A stretch of 64,000 nucleotides of DNA from Myxococcus eversor (GCF_010894455.1 NZ_JAAIXY010000023.1:111827-175826); one strand, 5' to 3'; shown: positions 36,087-44,900, counted from the stretch's first letter. Made by a program: numbers and translations. Notes: generated by a model not told the origin, from the letters alone.

Positions 36087-38840
36087 TCAGTCGGACGTCT
36101 CCACCAGCAGCACGTGGTGCGTCCAGCCGTTGCGGGCATCGCGCGCGAGCCACTTCTGTCGCTCGTCGCGCAGGGCCACCGCGGGCGCGGTGCCCTGGCG
36201 GATGCGCTGGCGCACGCCGTCGAAGAAGCGGCCGGCCGCGTCGGGGATGTCCACGGTGGAGGCGAGCACCGCGCGCGCGCCCGCCTCGATGAAGGCCGCG
36301 GGCAGGCTGAAGGGCTCGTGCGTGGTGGTGGAGGCCAGCCGGCCCGCGCTGCACGCCGCGAGGAAGACGAGGGGCGCGGCCGCCAGCCTCTGCTTCCGGA
36401 CGATGTCCGCCGTCAGCGCGTAGCGGCCGTTGCCCTCGGGCGACAACACCACCAGCGCGGCGTCGGAGAGGACGGGGTCGCTGATGCCGTGCGCGTGAAT
36501 CTCGATTTCCGTCGCGTCCGACATGCGGGAGAGCACGCGCGAGGGCGTGGCGTCCGAGCCCGACAAGAGCTCCAGCGCCGTGGGCTCCGGCTCGGTCGGC
36601 GGCGTCCAGTTGGGCAGCCGGGGCAGTTGCAGCAGCGCGGGCGCCTCCACGCTGGAGACCACCAGTCTGCGGGACGTGGGCGCCCCTCCGGCGGGCGGGG
36701 GCGTGCGTCCCATGCGGAAGCTCCAGGGCTGCTCCGAGGCAAGCAGGTCCGTGCGCCCGAAGACGGGCGCCCAGGCCAGCACGTCCACCTGGGGGCAGCC
36801 TCGCAGCGCCTGCCGCACCCGCTCGGGGACGAGCTGCGCGCTGGGGCTCTCGGCGAAGGGCGCCTTGCGGTCTCCCTGGTAGTCACCCACCAGTTCGCCG
36901 TTCGGTCCACGCGCGACGGCCACGGAGCGCTCGCTGTGCACGGCGGCGGCCAGCGCGCACTTCGTGGGCACCTGCGTCTCCAGCTGCGCGGCCATCAACT
37001 CCAGCACCCGCGCGTAGTCGCCGGTGCGCCCCGCATCGGTGACGAGCGAGGAGTAGCTCAGCGTCCACGACTCGCGCGCCAGCACGTCGGTGGACGGCAG
37101 CTTCCGCGCGTCCTCGATGGCGCGCGTGAGCAACTCCACGCCCCGCGCGTGCTCCCGGTCCAGCGCGAAGCGGCCCTCGATGTAGCGCGCATATACCGCG
37201 TCGCCGGGGATGGGATTGCTGACCCGCGCGACGTCGAGCACGTGGCGCAGCCGCTCCGCGTCCTTCGGGTCCGGATGCGCGCGCGCCAGCTCCGCGAACG
37301 TCGCGCCGAACATCAGGTCCAACGGCGCCTGGGGGCACGCGGCGGCGGCGTCCAGCGCGCCCCGCGCGGCCTCCGGGCGCAGCGCCAGGTAGTACGTGTG
37401 GGCCTGATTGATGTGGGACCAGTAGCAGGTGTCGATGCGATCGCGACCGCCCCGAGCGGACCATTCCTCCACGTAGGCAATCGCGCTGGAGAAATCGCCG
37501 CGGTCTCTCGCGATGTGGTTGAGGTTCTCCAGCGCCGTCAGCTCCAAATCCCACTCCTGGAGCTGGCGCGCCCAGGACCAGGCGGTGCGCGTGTGCTGCT
37601 CGGCCTCCGTCAGCCGCCGCAGGTCCGCGTAGAGGATGCCCAGGCGGATCTCCAGCTCCACGCAGCGCGTGGAGAAGGCGCCCTCGCGGCAGCGCTGGAG
37701 CGCGTTGAACAGGCGCTGCTCGGCCTTCCACCACTCGCCGTCCGCCGTCTCCTTGCGCGCGAGCTCCCGCTCCAGGAAGAGGTTGAACCAGGAGTCCTGC
37801 TCGCGCTGGGCGCGAGACACCAGGTCCGGCAAGTAGCGCAGCGCGGCCTTGTTGTGCAGCGCCAGTCCCACGAAGAGGTCGTCCTCCCCGGAGGCGCGCA
37901 CCGACTCCACCAGCGACTCCGGCGCGCTGACGCGCTTGCGCACCAGCTCCGCGTAGCCCTTCGAAAGCTCGCCCCGGCGGGCGAAGTCGCGAGAGGCGAC
38001 GCGCGTCACGTAGTCCCCGAGCGAGGAGCCTCCCTGGATGCGGTCCAGCTCCCGCGCCAGCGGAATCAACGCCAGCACGCGCTCCTTGGACGGCGCCGCG
38101 CGGACCACGTCGTAGAAGTGCTGCCGCACGACGCCCGGGCTCTGACGCGCCTCCTGGAGAGGCAGCGGCGCTTGCGCGTCGTCCATCAGCGCCAGCGTCG
38201 CGTCGCGCGCGCCACGCCACTTGCGGGCCCGCTCCTGCGTCTCCTCGCGCAGCGTCAGCGCGTGCGCCTTCGCCTCTCGGCTCCACCCCTGCTCACCGAG
38301 CGCGGCCACCTTCTCGAAGGTCTCCGCCGCCTTCATGGTGAGGCCCATGTCGCGGAGCACCAGCGCGCGGTTCCACAAGGCCTGCGGGTGCGCGGGCTTC
38401 GACGCCAGCACACCGTCCAACAGGCGCAGCGCCTTCTCGTGCGCTCCCCGCGCGAGGTGCACGGCGGCCAGGTCGCTGTCGCGGTCCGGTGACGCGGTCA
38501 TCCGCTCCAGGAAGGAGCCGGCCTGGTTCCACTCGCTCTGCAAACCGTACGCGGCCGCGATGCCCGCCCAGTCGCCGTCCTCCTCCAGCCGGGCCAGCTC
38601 CTTCAACGGAATGGGCTCGGGAGGAATGAGACAGCCACCGGCGGAGACGCGCGGGCGATAGCGGTCGGCCTCCGGATAGGTGAGTCGGGCCTCGATGCGC
38701 GCGGATGCCCGGCGCTCGGCCCAGAATCGCGTCTCCACCCCGTTCCCCCCGGACGGTGTGCGCGCGAGCAGGAAGGTGACAACGAGCACGGGCGCGGCCA
38801 ACGCCAGGACCAGGGCCTTGTCGTACGTCGACTTCAACAT
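36087..38840 (-). CDS. Membrane-anchored TPR-CHAT cysteine-protease-like protein
   Basis: Encodes 917 aa from ATG 38840 (GGGGG Shine-Dalgarno). An N-terminal TM helix (about 9-26) probably places the rest outside the cytoplasm. Residues about 60-680 form a long TPR-like helical solenoid. The last 220 residues are a CHAT domain (caspase-HetF-associated) with the catalytic pair His782 (IEIHAHG) and Cys830 (FLAACSAG). The N-terminal solenoid is paralogous to the anti-sigma protein at 32580-34010. CHAT proteins include separase-like and type III-E CRISPR-associated TPR-CHAT proteases; no CRISPR is present here. A role in cleaving a partner, perhaps the anti-sigma factor, is inferred. Confidence 0.88.
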   Translation of the reverse strand: MLKSTYDKALVLALAAPVLVVTFLLARTPSGGNGVETRFWAERRASARIEARLTYPEADRYRPRVSAGGCLIPPEPIPLKELARLEEDGDWAGIAAAYGLQSEWNQAGSFLERMTASPDRDSDLAAVHLARGAHEKALRLLDGVLASKPAHPQALWNRALVLRDMGLTMKAAETFEKVAALGEQGWSREAKAHALTLREETQERARKWRGARDATLALMDDAQAPLPLQEARQSPGVVRQHFYDVVRAAPSKERVLALIPLARELDRIQGGSSLGDYVTRVASRDFARRGELSKGYAELVRKRVSAPESLVESVRASGEDDLFVGLALHNKAALRYLPDLVSRAQREQDSWFNLFLERELARKETADGEWWKAEQRLFNALQRCREGAFSTRCVELEIRLGILYADLRRLTEAEQHTRTAWSWARQLQEWDLELTALENLNHIARDRGDFSSAIAYVEEWSARGGRDRIDTCYWSHINQAHTYYLALRPEAARGALDAAAACPQAPLDLMFGATFAELARAHPDPKDAERLRHVLDVARVSNPIPGDAVYARYIEGRFALDREHARGVELLTRAIEDARKLPSTDVLARESWTLSYSSLVTDAGRTGDYARVLELMAAQLETQVPTKCALAAAVHSERSVAVARGPNGELVGDYQGDRKAPFAESPSAQLVPERVRQALRGCPQVDVLAWAPVFGRTDLLASEQPWSFRMGRTPPPAGGAPTSRRLVVSSVEAPALLQLPRLPNWTPPTEPEPTALELLSGSDATPSRVLSRMSDATEIEIHAHGISDPVLSDAALVVLSPEGNGRYALTADIVRKQRLAAAPLVFLAACSAGRLASTTTHEPFSLPAAFIEAGARAVLASTVDIPDAAGRFFDGVRQRIRQGTAPAVALRDERQKWLARDARNGWTHHVLLVETSD

Positions 38841-39317
38841 GCTGCCCCCTCGGGCAACTCCCCCAAGCAGCCGCCCACGCGTCGGGTTCTACACCAACCC
38901 TCCTGCTGTCGCCGACTTTCGACGGAAATGAGACACCCCGCTCCTCCGAGGAGGACGTTCGGGAGTCCACGTCCGCCTCGTACGAACGGACATGTCTCCA
39001 AATCCTCGCGCGCGCGGAGGACGCAGGTCTGGATTTCCCGTGCAACGGCAGACGTGCGGGACGACGGCACGTCCCCAGGCCGGGCAGCAGGCGAGCCGTG
39101 CTCGACGCGAGGTGGCTCGGGCACCCACCCACGACGCGGCGCTCCATCCCCCGAGAATCATTGCGTCATGAGACAAGCGGCGAACGAGGACGAAGGCGCC
39201 GTGTCGCTTCGAGCCACTGCGAGCAAGCGACCGAGGGCACGACGTCCTGGGGGTTGGCAGCCAGTCATGAGCGGGAAGTAGCACGCCCGGCCGGGTGTCC
39301 CCATGCGCCAACCCGGA
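38841..39317. other. 477-bp divergent intergenic region (TPR-CHAT / polysaccharide-lyase-like gene)
   Basis: No supported gene; the open frames here lack a Shine-Dalgarno and recognisable products. It contains the decamer at 38905-38914 (minus strand CGGCGACAGC) and an inverted repeat GGACGT-N10-ACGTCC at 38953-38974 that could be an operator. Confidence 0.45.
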
Positions 39318-40379
39318 ATGAAAGGACCTCGTTTGACCGCATTCCTTCGACTCGCCGCCCTGGTGTTTGTGGTTCCCTCACTCGCTTCCGCTGAAGTGGT
39401 GTGGAAGGGCGACTTCGAGACCGGAAACATTTCGCAGTGGACGCGCTCGCAGAGCGTCTCCAACAGCCGCCTCCAGGTGGTGACGGACATGGTGCGCGAA
39501 GGCCGCTATGCCCTGAAGGCCACCGTGCGCCAGGGCGATGACCCCATCGGCGCGAGCGGCAACCGCAACGAGCTGCTCTACATCAGTGAAGAGAAGACGG
39601 GCTCCACGTACTTCTACAAGTGGAGCACGCTGTTCCCCCAGAACTACCCGCTGTCGGACGGGTGGCAGGTGTTCGCGCAGTGGCACCAGGAGGGCTGCTG
39701 TGGCTCGCCGCCGCTGGAGTTCTTCGTGAAGGGAGACCGGATGTTCCTGCGCGTGGGCGGCTCCGAGGCCCCCATCTCCTGGGAAGGTCCCCTCTCCCGA
39801 GGCGAATGGCACGACTTCGTGCTCCAGGTGAAGTGGTCGTCCAACGCGAAGGTCGGCTTCGTCCAGCTCTGGCACAACGGGAAGGTGGCGCTGCCGAAGA
39901 CGATGGGCGCCACGCAGTTCGGCAGTGAGATGAACTACCTGAAGCTCGGCCTTTACCGCGAGGACACCATCAAGCCCGAGGCGAGCGTGTACCACGATGG
40001 CTTCACCATGAGCACCACGCTCGAGGACGTGATGCCGCCCGCGCCGGCTCCCGAGCCCGTCCCCGAGCCCGCGCCGGAGCCGACCCCCACGCCCACTCCG
40101 ACGCCGGATACCACGCCGACGCCGGAGCCCACCCCCACCCCGATTCCCACCCCGCCGGTCATCTCCGTCCCCACGCTGCCCGGCACCGGCACGCCGAACG
40201 TCGGCGTGGTGAACGATGACAACGGCCCCAACAACCCGCTGTCCGACAGCGGTCCGCAGGGATGTGGCGCGTCGGCCACGGGTGGAGCGCCGTTCGTCGC
40301 CGCCACCGCGCTGCTGGCCATGGCCGGGCTCTTGAGCCGTCGTCGCAAGCCCGCGGAAGTCCGCGCCCGTCGGCGCTGA
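39318..40379 (+). CDS. Secreted polysaccharide-lyase-like protein with MYXO-CTERM-like tail
   Basis: Encodes 353 aa from ATG 39318. TTG 39333 has the better Shine-Dalgarno (AAAGGA, six bases) and starts directly at the signal peptide TAFLRLAALVFVVPSLASA; ATG 39303 is also possible. Residues about 30-235 form a beta-jelly-roll like heparin-lyase-I-type polysaccharide lyases (GDFETGNISQW, GNRNELLY, WQVFAQWHQ, GEWHDFVLQVKWS). A Pro/Thr-rich linker (EPTPTPTPTP) precedes a C-terminal GCGASATGG, hydrophobic helix and RRRK, a MYXO-CTERM-like surface anchor. Likely degrades an extracellular polysaccharide; substrate unknown. Confidence 0.85.
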   Translation: MKGPRLTAFLRLAALVFVVPSLASAEVVWKGDFETGNISQWTRSQSVSNSRLQVVTDMVREGRYALKATVRQGDDPIGASGNRNELLYISEEKTGSTYFYKWSTLFPQNYPLSDGWQVFAQWHQEGCCGSPPLEFFVKGDRMFLRVGGSEAPISWEGPLSRGEWHDFVLQVKWSSNAKVGFVQLWHNGKVALPKTMGATQFGSEMNYLKLGLYREDTIKPEASVYHDGFTMSTTLEDVMPPAPAPEPVPEPAPEPTPTPTPTPDTTPTPEPTPTPIPTPPVISVPTLPGTGTPNVGVVNDDNGPNNPLSDSGPQGCGASATGGAPFVAATALLAMAGLLSRRRKPAEVRARRR

Positions 40380-40417
40380 GCTGAACCGACGGCCCTCGCC
40401 ACTGCCTGGAAAACGAA

Positions 40418-40449
40418 AGCGGGTCCGTTCCTCGGGGAGCGGACCCGCT
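40418..40449. terminator. Bidirectional terminator between lyase-like gene and emrB
   Basis: Perfect 10-bp stem AGCGGGTCCG / CGGACCCGCT with 12-nt loop, preceded by AAAACGAA and followed by TCTTGTTTCC, between converging genes. Confidence 0.85.
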
Positions 40450-40477
40450 TCTTGTTTCCGGCGCGTGGGAGACAGCC

Positions 40478-42019
40478 TCAGTGCGCGCCTTCCACCTTCA
40501 CGCCGGGGTTGGCGCGCTGGAGGAGGAACACCAGCACCAGCGAGCACGCGAAGATGGCGGTGAGCACGGTGAAGTTGGCGTTGAAGGCCCGCACCAGCGC
40601 CTGCATGTTGATGCGCTGGCTGAACAGGCCGTAGGCGGCGGACAGCGGGTCCGTCACCCGCGAGGCCACCGTGGCCTTGAGCGCGGCGAGCTGCTCCTGC
40701 GTCACCTGGCTGTACGGGTCCACGTGCGACGTGAGCGCCGTGGTGTTCACCTTCGTCAGCCGGTTGAGCGCGCTGCTCATCCACGCGGTGCCGATGGAGC
40801 CCCCCAGTTCGCGCGTCAGGTTGAAGAGCCCCGCCGCGTTGCCGCGCTGGTCCGGCCGCAGGTTGCTGAGCGCCATCACCGACAGCGGCACGAAGATGAA
40901 GCCCATGGAGCAGGCGCGGATGAAGACGGGCGTAATCAGCGTCGCCTCGTCCGCCGTGCTGCTCAAGTGGCCGTTGGTCCACAGCGACAGGCACATGCCA
41001 ATGATTCCCAGGCCCACCAGCCACCGCCCGTCGAGCTTGCCGCCGAACTTGCCGATGAGCGGCATCAACAGCACCTGGATGAAGCTGCCCTTGAGGAACA
41101 CCAGGCCGATGTCGAGCGCCGAGTAGTGCATCACCGTGCCGCAGAAGAGGCTGAAGAGGAACGAGCCTCCGAACAGCGCGGTGCCGACGAGGAAGTTCAC
41201 CCCGGTGGCCGCCGCATAGGAGCGGTTGGCGAACACCCGCAAATCCACCACCGGCTCGGGTGTCTCCAACTGGTGGACGACGAAGGTGATGAGCGCCACG
41301 CCCGCCACCACGGCGAGCACGGTGATTTTCATGCTGTCGAACCAGTCCTCGCGCGTGCCCTCCTCCAGCACGAACTGGAGCGCCGCCATGCCCACCGCGA
41401 GCAGGGCGATTCCCCAACGGTCCACGCGGGCCGTGGAGGGCTGGAAGTCCTCCTGCTTGATGTGACGCCACGCCATGAACGCGGCGAACAGGCCCACCGG
41501 CAGGTTGATGAGGAATATCCAGTGCCAGCTCGCCACGTCGATGAGCAGGCCGCCCACCGTGGGCCCCAGGAGCGGCCCCGTCACCGCGCCCAGGCCGAAG
41601 AGCGCGCCGGCCATGCCGTGCTCCTTCTGCGGATAGCGCGCGAAGAGGATGGCCTGCGACGTGGGGATGATGGCGCCGCCGCCCATGCCCTGGAGGATGC
41701 GGAACACCACCAGCGAAGGCAGGTTCCACGCCAGGCCACACAGCACGCTGGCCGCGGTGAAGATGAGGATGGACGCGGTGAAGTAGCGCCGGAAGCCGAA
41801 GCGCCGCTGAAGCCAGCCCGTCATCGGGATGACCACCACGTTCGCCATCATGTAGCCGGTGGACACCCAGGCAATCTGGTCCAACGGCGTGCCGAAGCTC
41901 GCGCGGATGTCGCTGAGCGCGACGTTGACGATGGAGATGTCCAGCACGGACATCAGCGCCGCGGCCATGGCGGCGATGGTGATACCGGTTTTTGAACCGG
42001 TGATGACGTCGCCCTTCAC
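40478..42019 (-). CDS. emrB: DHA2-family MFS multidrug efflux permease (EmrB-like)
   Basis: Inner-membrane proton-driven drug exporter of 513 aa with about 14 TM helices. Motif A-like GWLQRRFGFRRYF, motif C-like GLGAVTGPLLGPTVGGLL and N-terminal LDISIVNVALSDI are typical of EmrB/QacA proteins. It starts 2 bp after the stop of the adaptor gene and belongs to the MarR-EmrA-EmrB operon. With an outer-membrane channel it would export hydrophobic toxins across both membranes; no TolC-like gene is adjacent. Confidence 0.94.
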   Translation of the reverse strand: MKGDVITGSKTGITIAAMAAALMSVLDISIVNVALSDIRASFGTPLDQIAWVSTGYMMANVVVIPMTGWLQRRFGFRRYFTASILIFTAASVLCGLAWNLPSLVVFRILQGMGGGAIIPTSQAILFARYPQKEHGMAGALFGLGAVTGPLLGPTVGGLLIDVASWHWIFLINLPVGLFAAFMAWRHIKQEDFQPSTARVDRWGIALLAVGMAALQFVLEEGTREDWFDSMKITVLAVVAGVALITFVVHQLETPEPVVDLRVFANRSYAAATGVNFLVGTALFGGSFLFSLFCGTVMHYSALDIGLVFLKGSFIQVLLMPLIGKFGGKLDGRWLVGLGIIGMCLSLWTNGHLSSTADEATLITPVFIRACSMGFIFVPLSVMALSNLRPDQRGNAAGLFNLTRELGGSIGTAWMSSALNRLTKVNTTALTSHVDPYSQVTQEQLAALKATVASRVTDPLSAAYGLFSQRINMQALVRAFNANFTVLTAIFACSLVLVFLLQRANPGVKVEGAH

Positions 42020-42021
42020 GA

Positions 42022-43269
42022 CTAGTTGCTCCTCGTGTCGACGGTGACGACGGCGCTCATGCCCGGCTTGAGGGCCACCTTCGACTCACCGTCGAAGCGG
42101 ATGAGCACGGGGATGCGCTGCACCACCTTCACGAAGTTGCCGGACGCGTTGTCCGGAGGCAGCAGCGCGAAGCGCGCGCCGCTGGCACCGGCCAGGCTGT
42201 CCACGTGGCCCTTGAAGGCGTGGCTGCCAAACGCATCCACCTCCACCTCCACCGGCTGACCCGCCTTCATCTCGCCGACCTGGTCCTCCTTGAAGTTGGC
42301 CACCACCCACACGTCGTCCTGCGGCACCACCGCCATCAGCGGACGCTCCGGGCCCACCATCTGCCCCACCTCCACCGTGCGGCGGCTCACCACGCCGTCC
42401 ACCGGCGCGCGGACGTGCGTATAGGAGACGGCCAGCTCCGCCAGGTGCAGCGCCGCCTGGGCCTGCTTGAGCTTCGCGTCGGACAGCTTCACCGCCGCCT
42501 GCGCCGCCTGCACCTGCACCGGCCCCGTCTCCGCGGCGGCGAGCTTGCCCTGCGCCGTCTCCAGTCCACCGGAGGAGCCCTGCACCCCCGCCTGCGTGGA
42601 GGTCAGCCGCGCGCGCGACACGTCCAGCAACGCCTTCGCCTGGTCATACGCGGACTGCCGCGCCTCCAGGTCCGCCTGCGTCACCGCGCCCTGCTCCTTC
42701 AGCGTCTTCACGCGCGTCATGTCCGCGTCCGCCAGCTTGAAGCGGGCCTCGGCCGCCGCCACGTCCGCGTGCGCCTGGTCCAGCGCCGCCTTGGACGAGC
42801 TGATGCCGCTGTTGGCCTGCGTCACGCCGCCGCGCGCCTGTCGCAGGTTCGCCCCGGCATTGGCCTCCGTGAGCGAGAGCTGCGACTGCGCGTTGGACGC
42901 CTGTGCCTCCGCGCTCAGCACATCCGCGCGGGCCACTTCCAGCTTCGCGTCCAGGTCCGTGGAGTCCAGCTCGACGAGCACGTCGCCCGCCTTCACCGCC
43001 TGGTTGTCGCGCACCAGCACCTTGGCCACCATGCCGGACACGCGCGGCGACACGTTGGCGATGCGGCCCTCCACCTGCGCGTCGTCCGTGGACTCGTGGC
43101 CACGCGTCAGCGCCCAGCGCGCACCGCCGCCCACCAGCGCCAGCGCGACGAGGGCGGGCAACACCTTCTTCGCTCGCGAGCGCGGCGCGGCGGGCTCCCT
43201 CGCGACGGAGGGGAGCTTCTTCGGAACATCGTTGTCCTGCACATCCAAGGAAGGGGAAGCAGTGCTCAT
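42022..43269 (-). CDS. emrA: HlyD/EmrA-family membrane fusion protein
   Basis: Periplasmic adaptor of 415 aa from ATG 43269 (a TTG four codons upstream is unlikely). A TM helix at about 40-55 (VLPALVALALVGGGARWAL) is followed by a barrel/lipoyl half (GMVAKVLVRDNQAVKAGDVL), a long alpha-hairpin coiled coil (about 90-255) and the second lipoyl half (SYTHVRAPVDGVVSRRTVEVGQMV). It links the EmrB permease to an outer-membrane channel. Confidence 0.94.
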   Translation of the reverse strand: MSTASPSLDVQDNDVPKKLPSVAREPAAPRSRAKKVLPALVALALVGGGARWALTRGHESTDDAQVEGRIANVSPRVSGMVAKVLVRDNQAVKAGDVLVELDSTDLDAKLEVARADVLSAEAQASNAQSQLSLTEANAGANLRQARGGVTQANSGISSSKAALDQAHADVAAAEARFKLADADMTRVKTLKEQGAVTQADLEARQSAYDQAKALLDVSRARLTSTQAGVQGSSGGLETAQGKLAAAETGPVQVQAAQAAVKLSDAKLKQAQAALHLAELAVSYTHVRAPVDGVVSRRTVEVGQMVGPERPLMAVVPQDDVWVVANFKEDQVGEMKAGQPVEVEVDAFGSHAFKGHVDSLAGASGARFALLPPDNASGNFVKVVQRIPVLIRFDGESKVALKPGMSAVVTVDTRSN

Positions 43270-43377
43270 GGTGGTTCTCAAAGGTTCAGCGAGTCGATGA
43301 TTTGGTGGCTAACCATCCGGATGCGGCGGGTCATCCGCCGGGTCCGGCAGAGGGGAATCAGGAGGGCAAGGGGTGGC

Positions 43378-43902
43378 TCACGGCTCGCGGAAGGCGGGGA
43401 GACCGGTGGAGACCTTGGCCAGCAGCTCGCGCAGGGTGTCGCGCTCCTGCTCGCTCAACGGGGACATGAGCGCGGCCACGCGACGGTAGTGCTCGGGGAG
43501 CATCCCTTCGAGCAGTTGCCGGGCCTTCGGCGTGAGGTGCACGGTGTACATGCGGCGGTCTTCCGGGTGGTCCTCCCGGGAGATGAGGCCGTCCTTCTCC
43601 AGCGTGTCGAGCAGGCCCGTCATGGTGGCGCGGCTCACGCACGAACTCTCCGCCAGCTCCGCCGGAATGAGTCCTCGGCCGCCCTCCGTCTCGCTGGTGG
43701 AGTACAGCCGGACGAGCACGGTGAAGCGCCCCTTCGACAGCCCGTGTCGCGCCAGGCTGGCGTCGTAGGCGTCCGACAAGTCGTTCGACAGGCGCAAGAG
43801 GGTGATGCACGTCTCCAGGCCGCTCGAGTCGAGCTGCGGGAAGCGCTTCGCCAGTCGCTGCAGCCGCTCGAAGCGGGTGATGGGGGGAGGACTCACGCTC
43901 AT
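43378..43902 (-). CDS. MarR-family transcriptional regulator
   Basis: Encodes 174 aa from ATG 43902 (an open extension to 43962 runs through the putative operator and is rejected). It has the winged-HTH of MarR proteins: LIPAELAESSCVSRATMTGLLDTLEKDGLISREDHPEDRRMYTV, with the wing DRR. First gene of the efflux operon, so it is probably a ligand-relieved repressor of emrAB, acting at the palindrome at 43934-43953. Confidence 0.93.
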   Translation of the reverse strand: MSVSPPPITRFERLQRLAKRFPQLDSSGLETCITLLRLSNDLSDAYDASLARHGLSKGRFTVLVRLYSTSETEGGRGLIPAELAESSCVSRATMTGLLDTLEKDGLISREDHPEDRRMYTVHLTPKARQLLEGMLPEHYRRVAALMSPLSEQERDTLRELLAKVSTGLPAFREP

Positions 43903-43933
43903 CTCGATGCTCGGCGAAAGGATGCCGCCCCAA

Positions 43934-43953
43934 TTAGTAAGGCCCCTAACTAG
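43934..43953. promoter_or_regulatory. Putative MarR operator
   Basis: Imperfect palindrome TTAGTAAG-GCCC-CTAACTAG (6 of 8 arm positions match), 31 bp upstream of the marR start in an otherwise GC-rich region. AT-rich inverted repeats of about 20 bp are the usual MarR sites. Binding by this protein is inferred. Confidence 0.55.
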
Positions 43954-44066
43954 TGCACGCAATAGAAATCCACGAGGGGGCTCCAGAAGGAGACGGGCAG
44001 GGCTGCTCGCCTGCCCGGGAGTGAAGCCAGGTCCCCAAGGGGCGCGCGCACCGTTATGAAGGGGGC

Positions 44067-44300
44067 GTGCTCGACGTGAAGGACCCCACCGTCCAGGAGG
44101 CGCTGCGCCGTGCTTCCGAGGAGGCCGGGCTGCCGGACTACCTACTTAGCTGCGTGTATCCCCTGCTCAGGGACCCGGAGGGGGACTGGTCTCCTTGCTG
44201 TGGAGGAGGCTGTCAGCCGTGCTCGGCCACGCTGGCGGATGTGGCGGTGCGGACGCTGGAGCTGCTGGGGACGCCCCGGCGCTCGCCCGTGCCGGTGTGA
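44067..44300 (+). CDS. Small CCxxxCxxC protein, hypothetical
   Basis: Encodes 77 aa from GTG 44067 with GAAGGGGG upstream. A helical N-terminus (DPTVQEALRRASEEAGLP) is followed by PCCGGGCQPC (Cys44, 45, 49, 52), a plausible zinc or Fe-S site. No signal peptide or TM. It precedes the membrane hydrolase gene by 30 bp on the same strand. No family recognised. Confidence 0.7.
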   Translation: MLDVKDPTVQEALRRASEEAGLPDYLLSCVYPLLRDPEGDWSPCCGGGCQPCSATLADVAVRTLELLGTPRRSPVPV

Positions 44301-44330
44301 GCGCGAAGCTGGCGTAGGCTCAACGGCCTC

Positions 44331-44882
44331 ATGAATCCCCTCGTCCATGCGGAGTTCTCCTGGCTGGCGGCGCAAAGCCTGCGTGAGCGGAGAGACCGCA
44401 TCCTCGTCACCTGCGCGGGCCTGGCGCCGGACCTGGACGGGCTCACGCTGCTCGGGGGTGAGGAGCTGTACGTGCGCTATCACCATGTGCTGTTCCACGG
44501 CTTCGTGGGCGCGCTCGTCACCGCTGGGGTGTGCATGGCGCTGGGACGACAGCGGCTGCGCGTGGGGCTGCTCGCGCTGGGGACCTTCCACCTGCACCTG
44601 CTCTGCGACCTCGCGGGCAGCGGGCCCGGGTGGCCCATCCACTACTACTGGCCCATCACCTTCCGGGAGTGGTTCTGGCAGGGGCAGTGGAACCTGTCCT
44701 CGTGGCAGAACGCCGTCATCGGCCTCTTCACCACGCTGGCGTGCTTCGCGTGCGCGCTTCGCTGGCGGAGGACCTTCGTGGAGCTGTTGTCCCCGCGCTG
44801 GGACGCGGAGGTGACGAAGACCTTGCGGCGGCGCTTCCTCGGGGAGCGCGAGGCGCCGACACCCGACGGCGTCGAGCGCTGA
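44331..44882 (+). CDS. Membrane-bound metal-dependent hydrolase-like protein (YdjM/DUF457-like)
   Basis: Encodes 183 aa. Motifs typical of the YdjM family: N-terminal HAEFSWL, LAPDLDGL, HHVLFHGFVGAL and FHLHLLCDLAGSG, with His/Asp positions for a metal site inside a bundle of about four TM helices. The enzymatic activity of this family is not established. Convergent with the TPR gene. Confidence 0.78.
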   Translation: MNPLVHAEFSWLAAQSLRERRDRILVTCAGLAPDLDGLTLLGGEELYVRYHHVLFHGFVGALVTAGVCMALGRQRLRVGLLALGTFHLHLLCDLAGSGPGWPIHYYWPITFREWFWQGQWNLSSWQNAVIGLFTTLACFACALRWRRTFVELLSPRWDAEVTKTLRRRFLGEREAPTPDGVER

Positions 44883-44900
44883 GCACGAGCGGGCCGGCCC

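Noticed and set aside
36087..38840. CRISPR-associated (type III-E) TPR-CHAT
   Set aside because: No repeat array and no Cas gene anywhere in the window; the protein has a membrane anchor.
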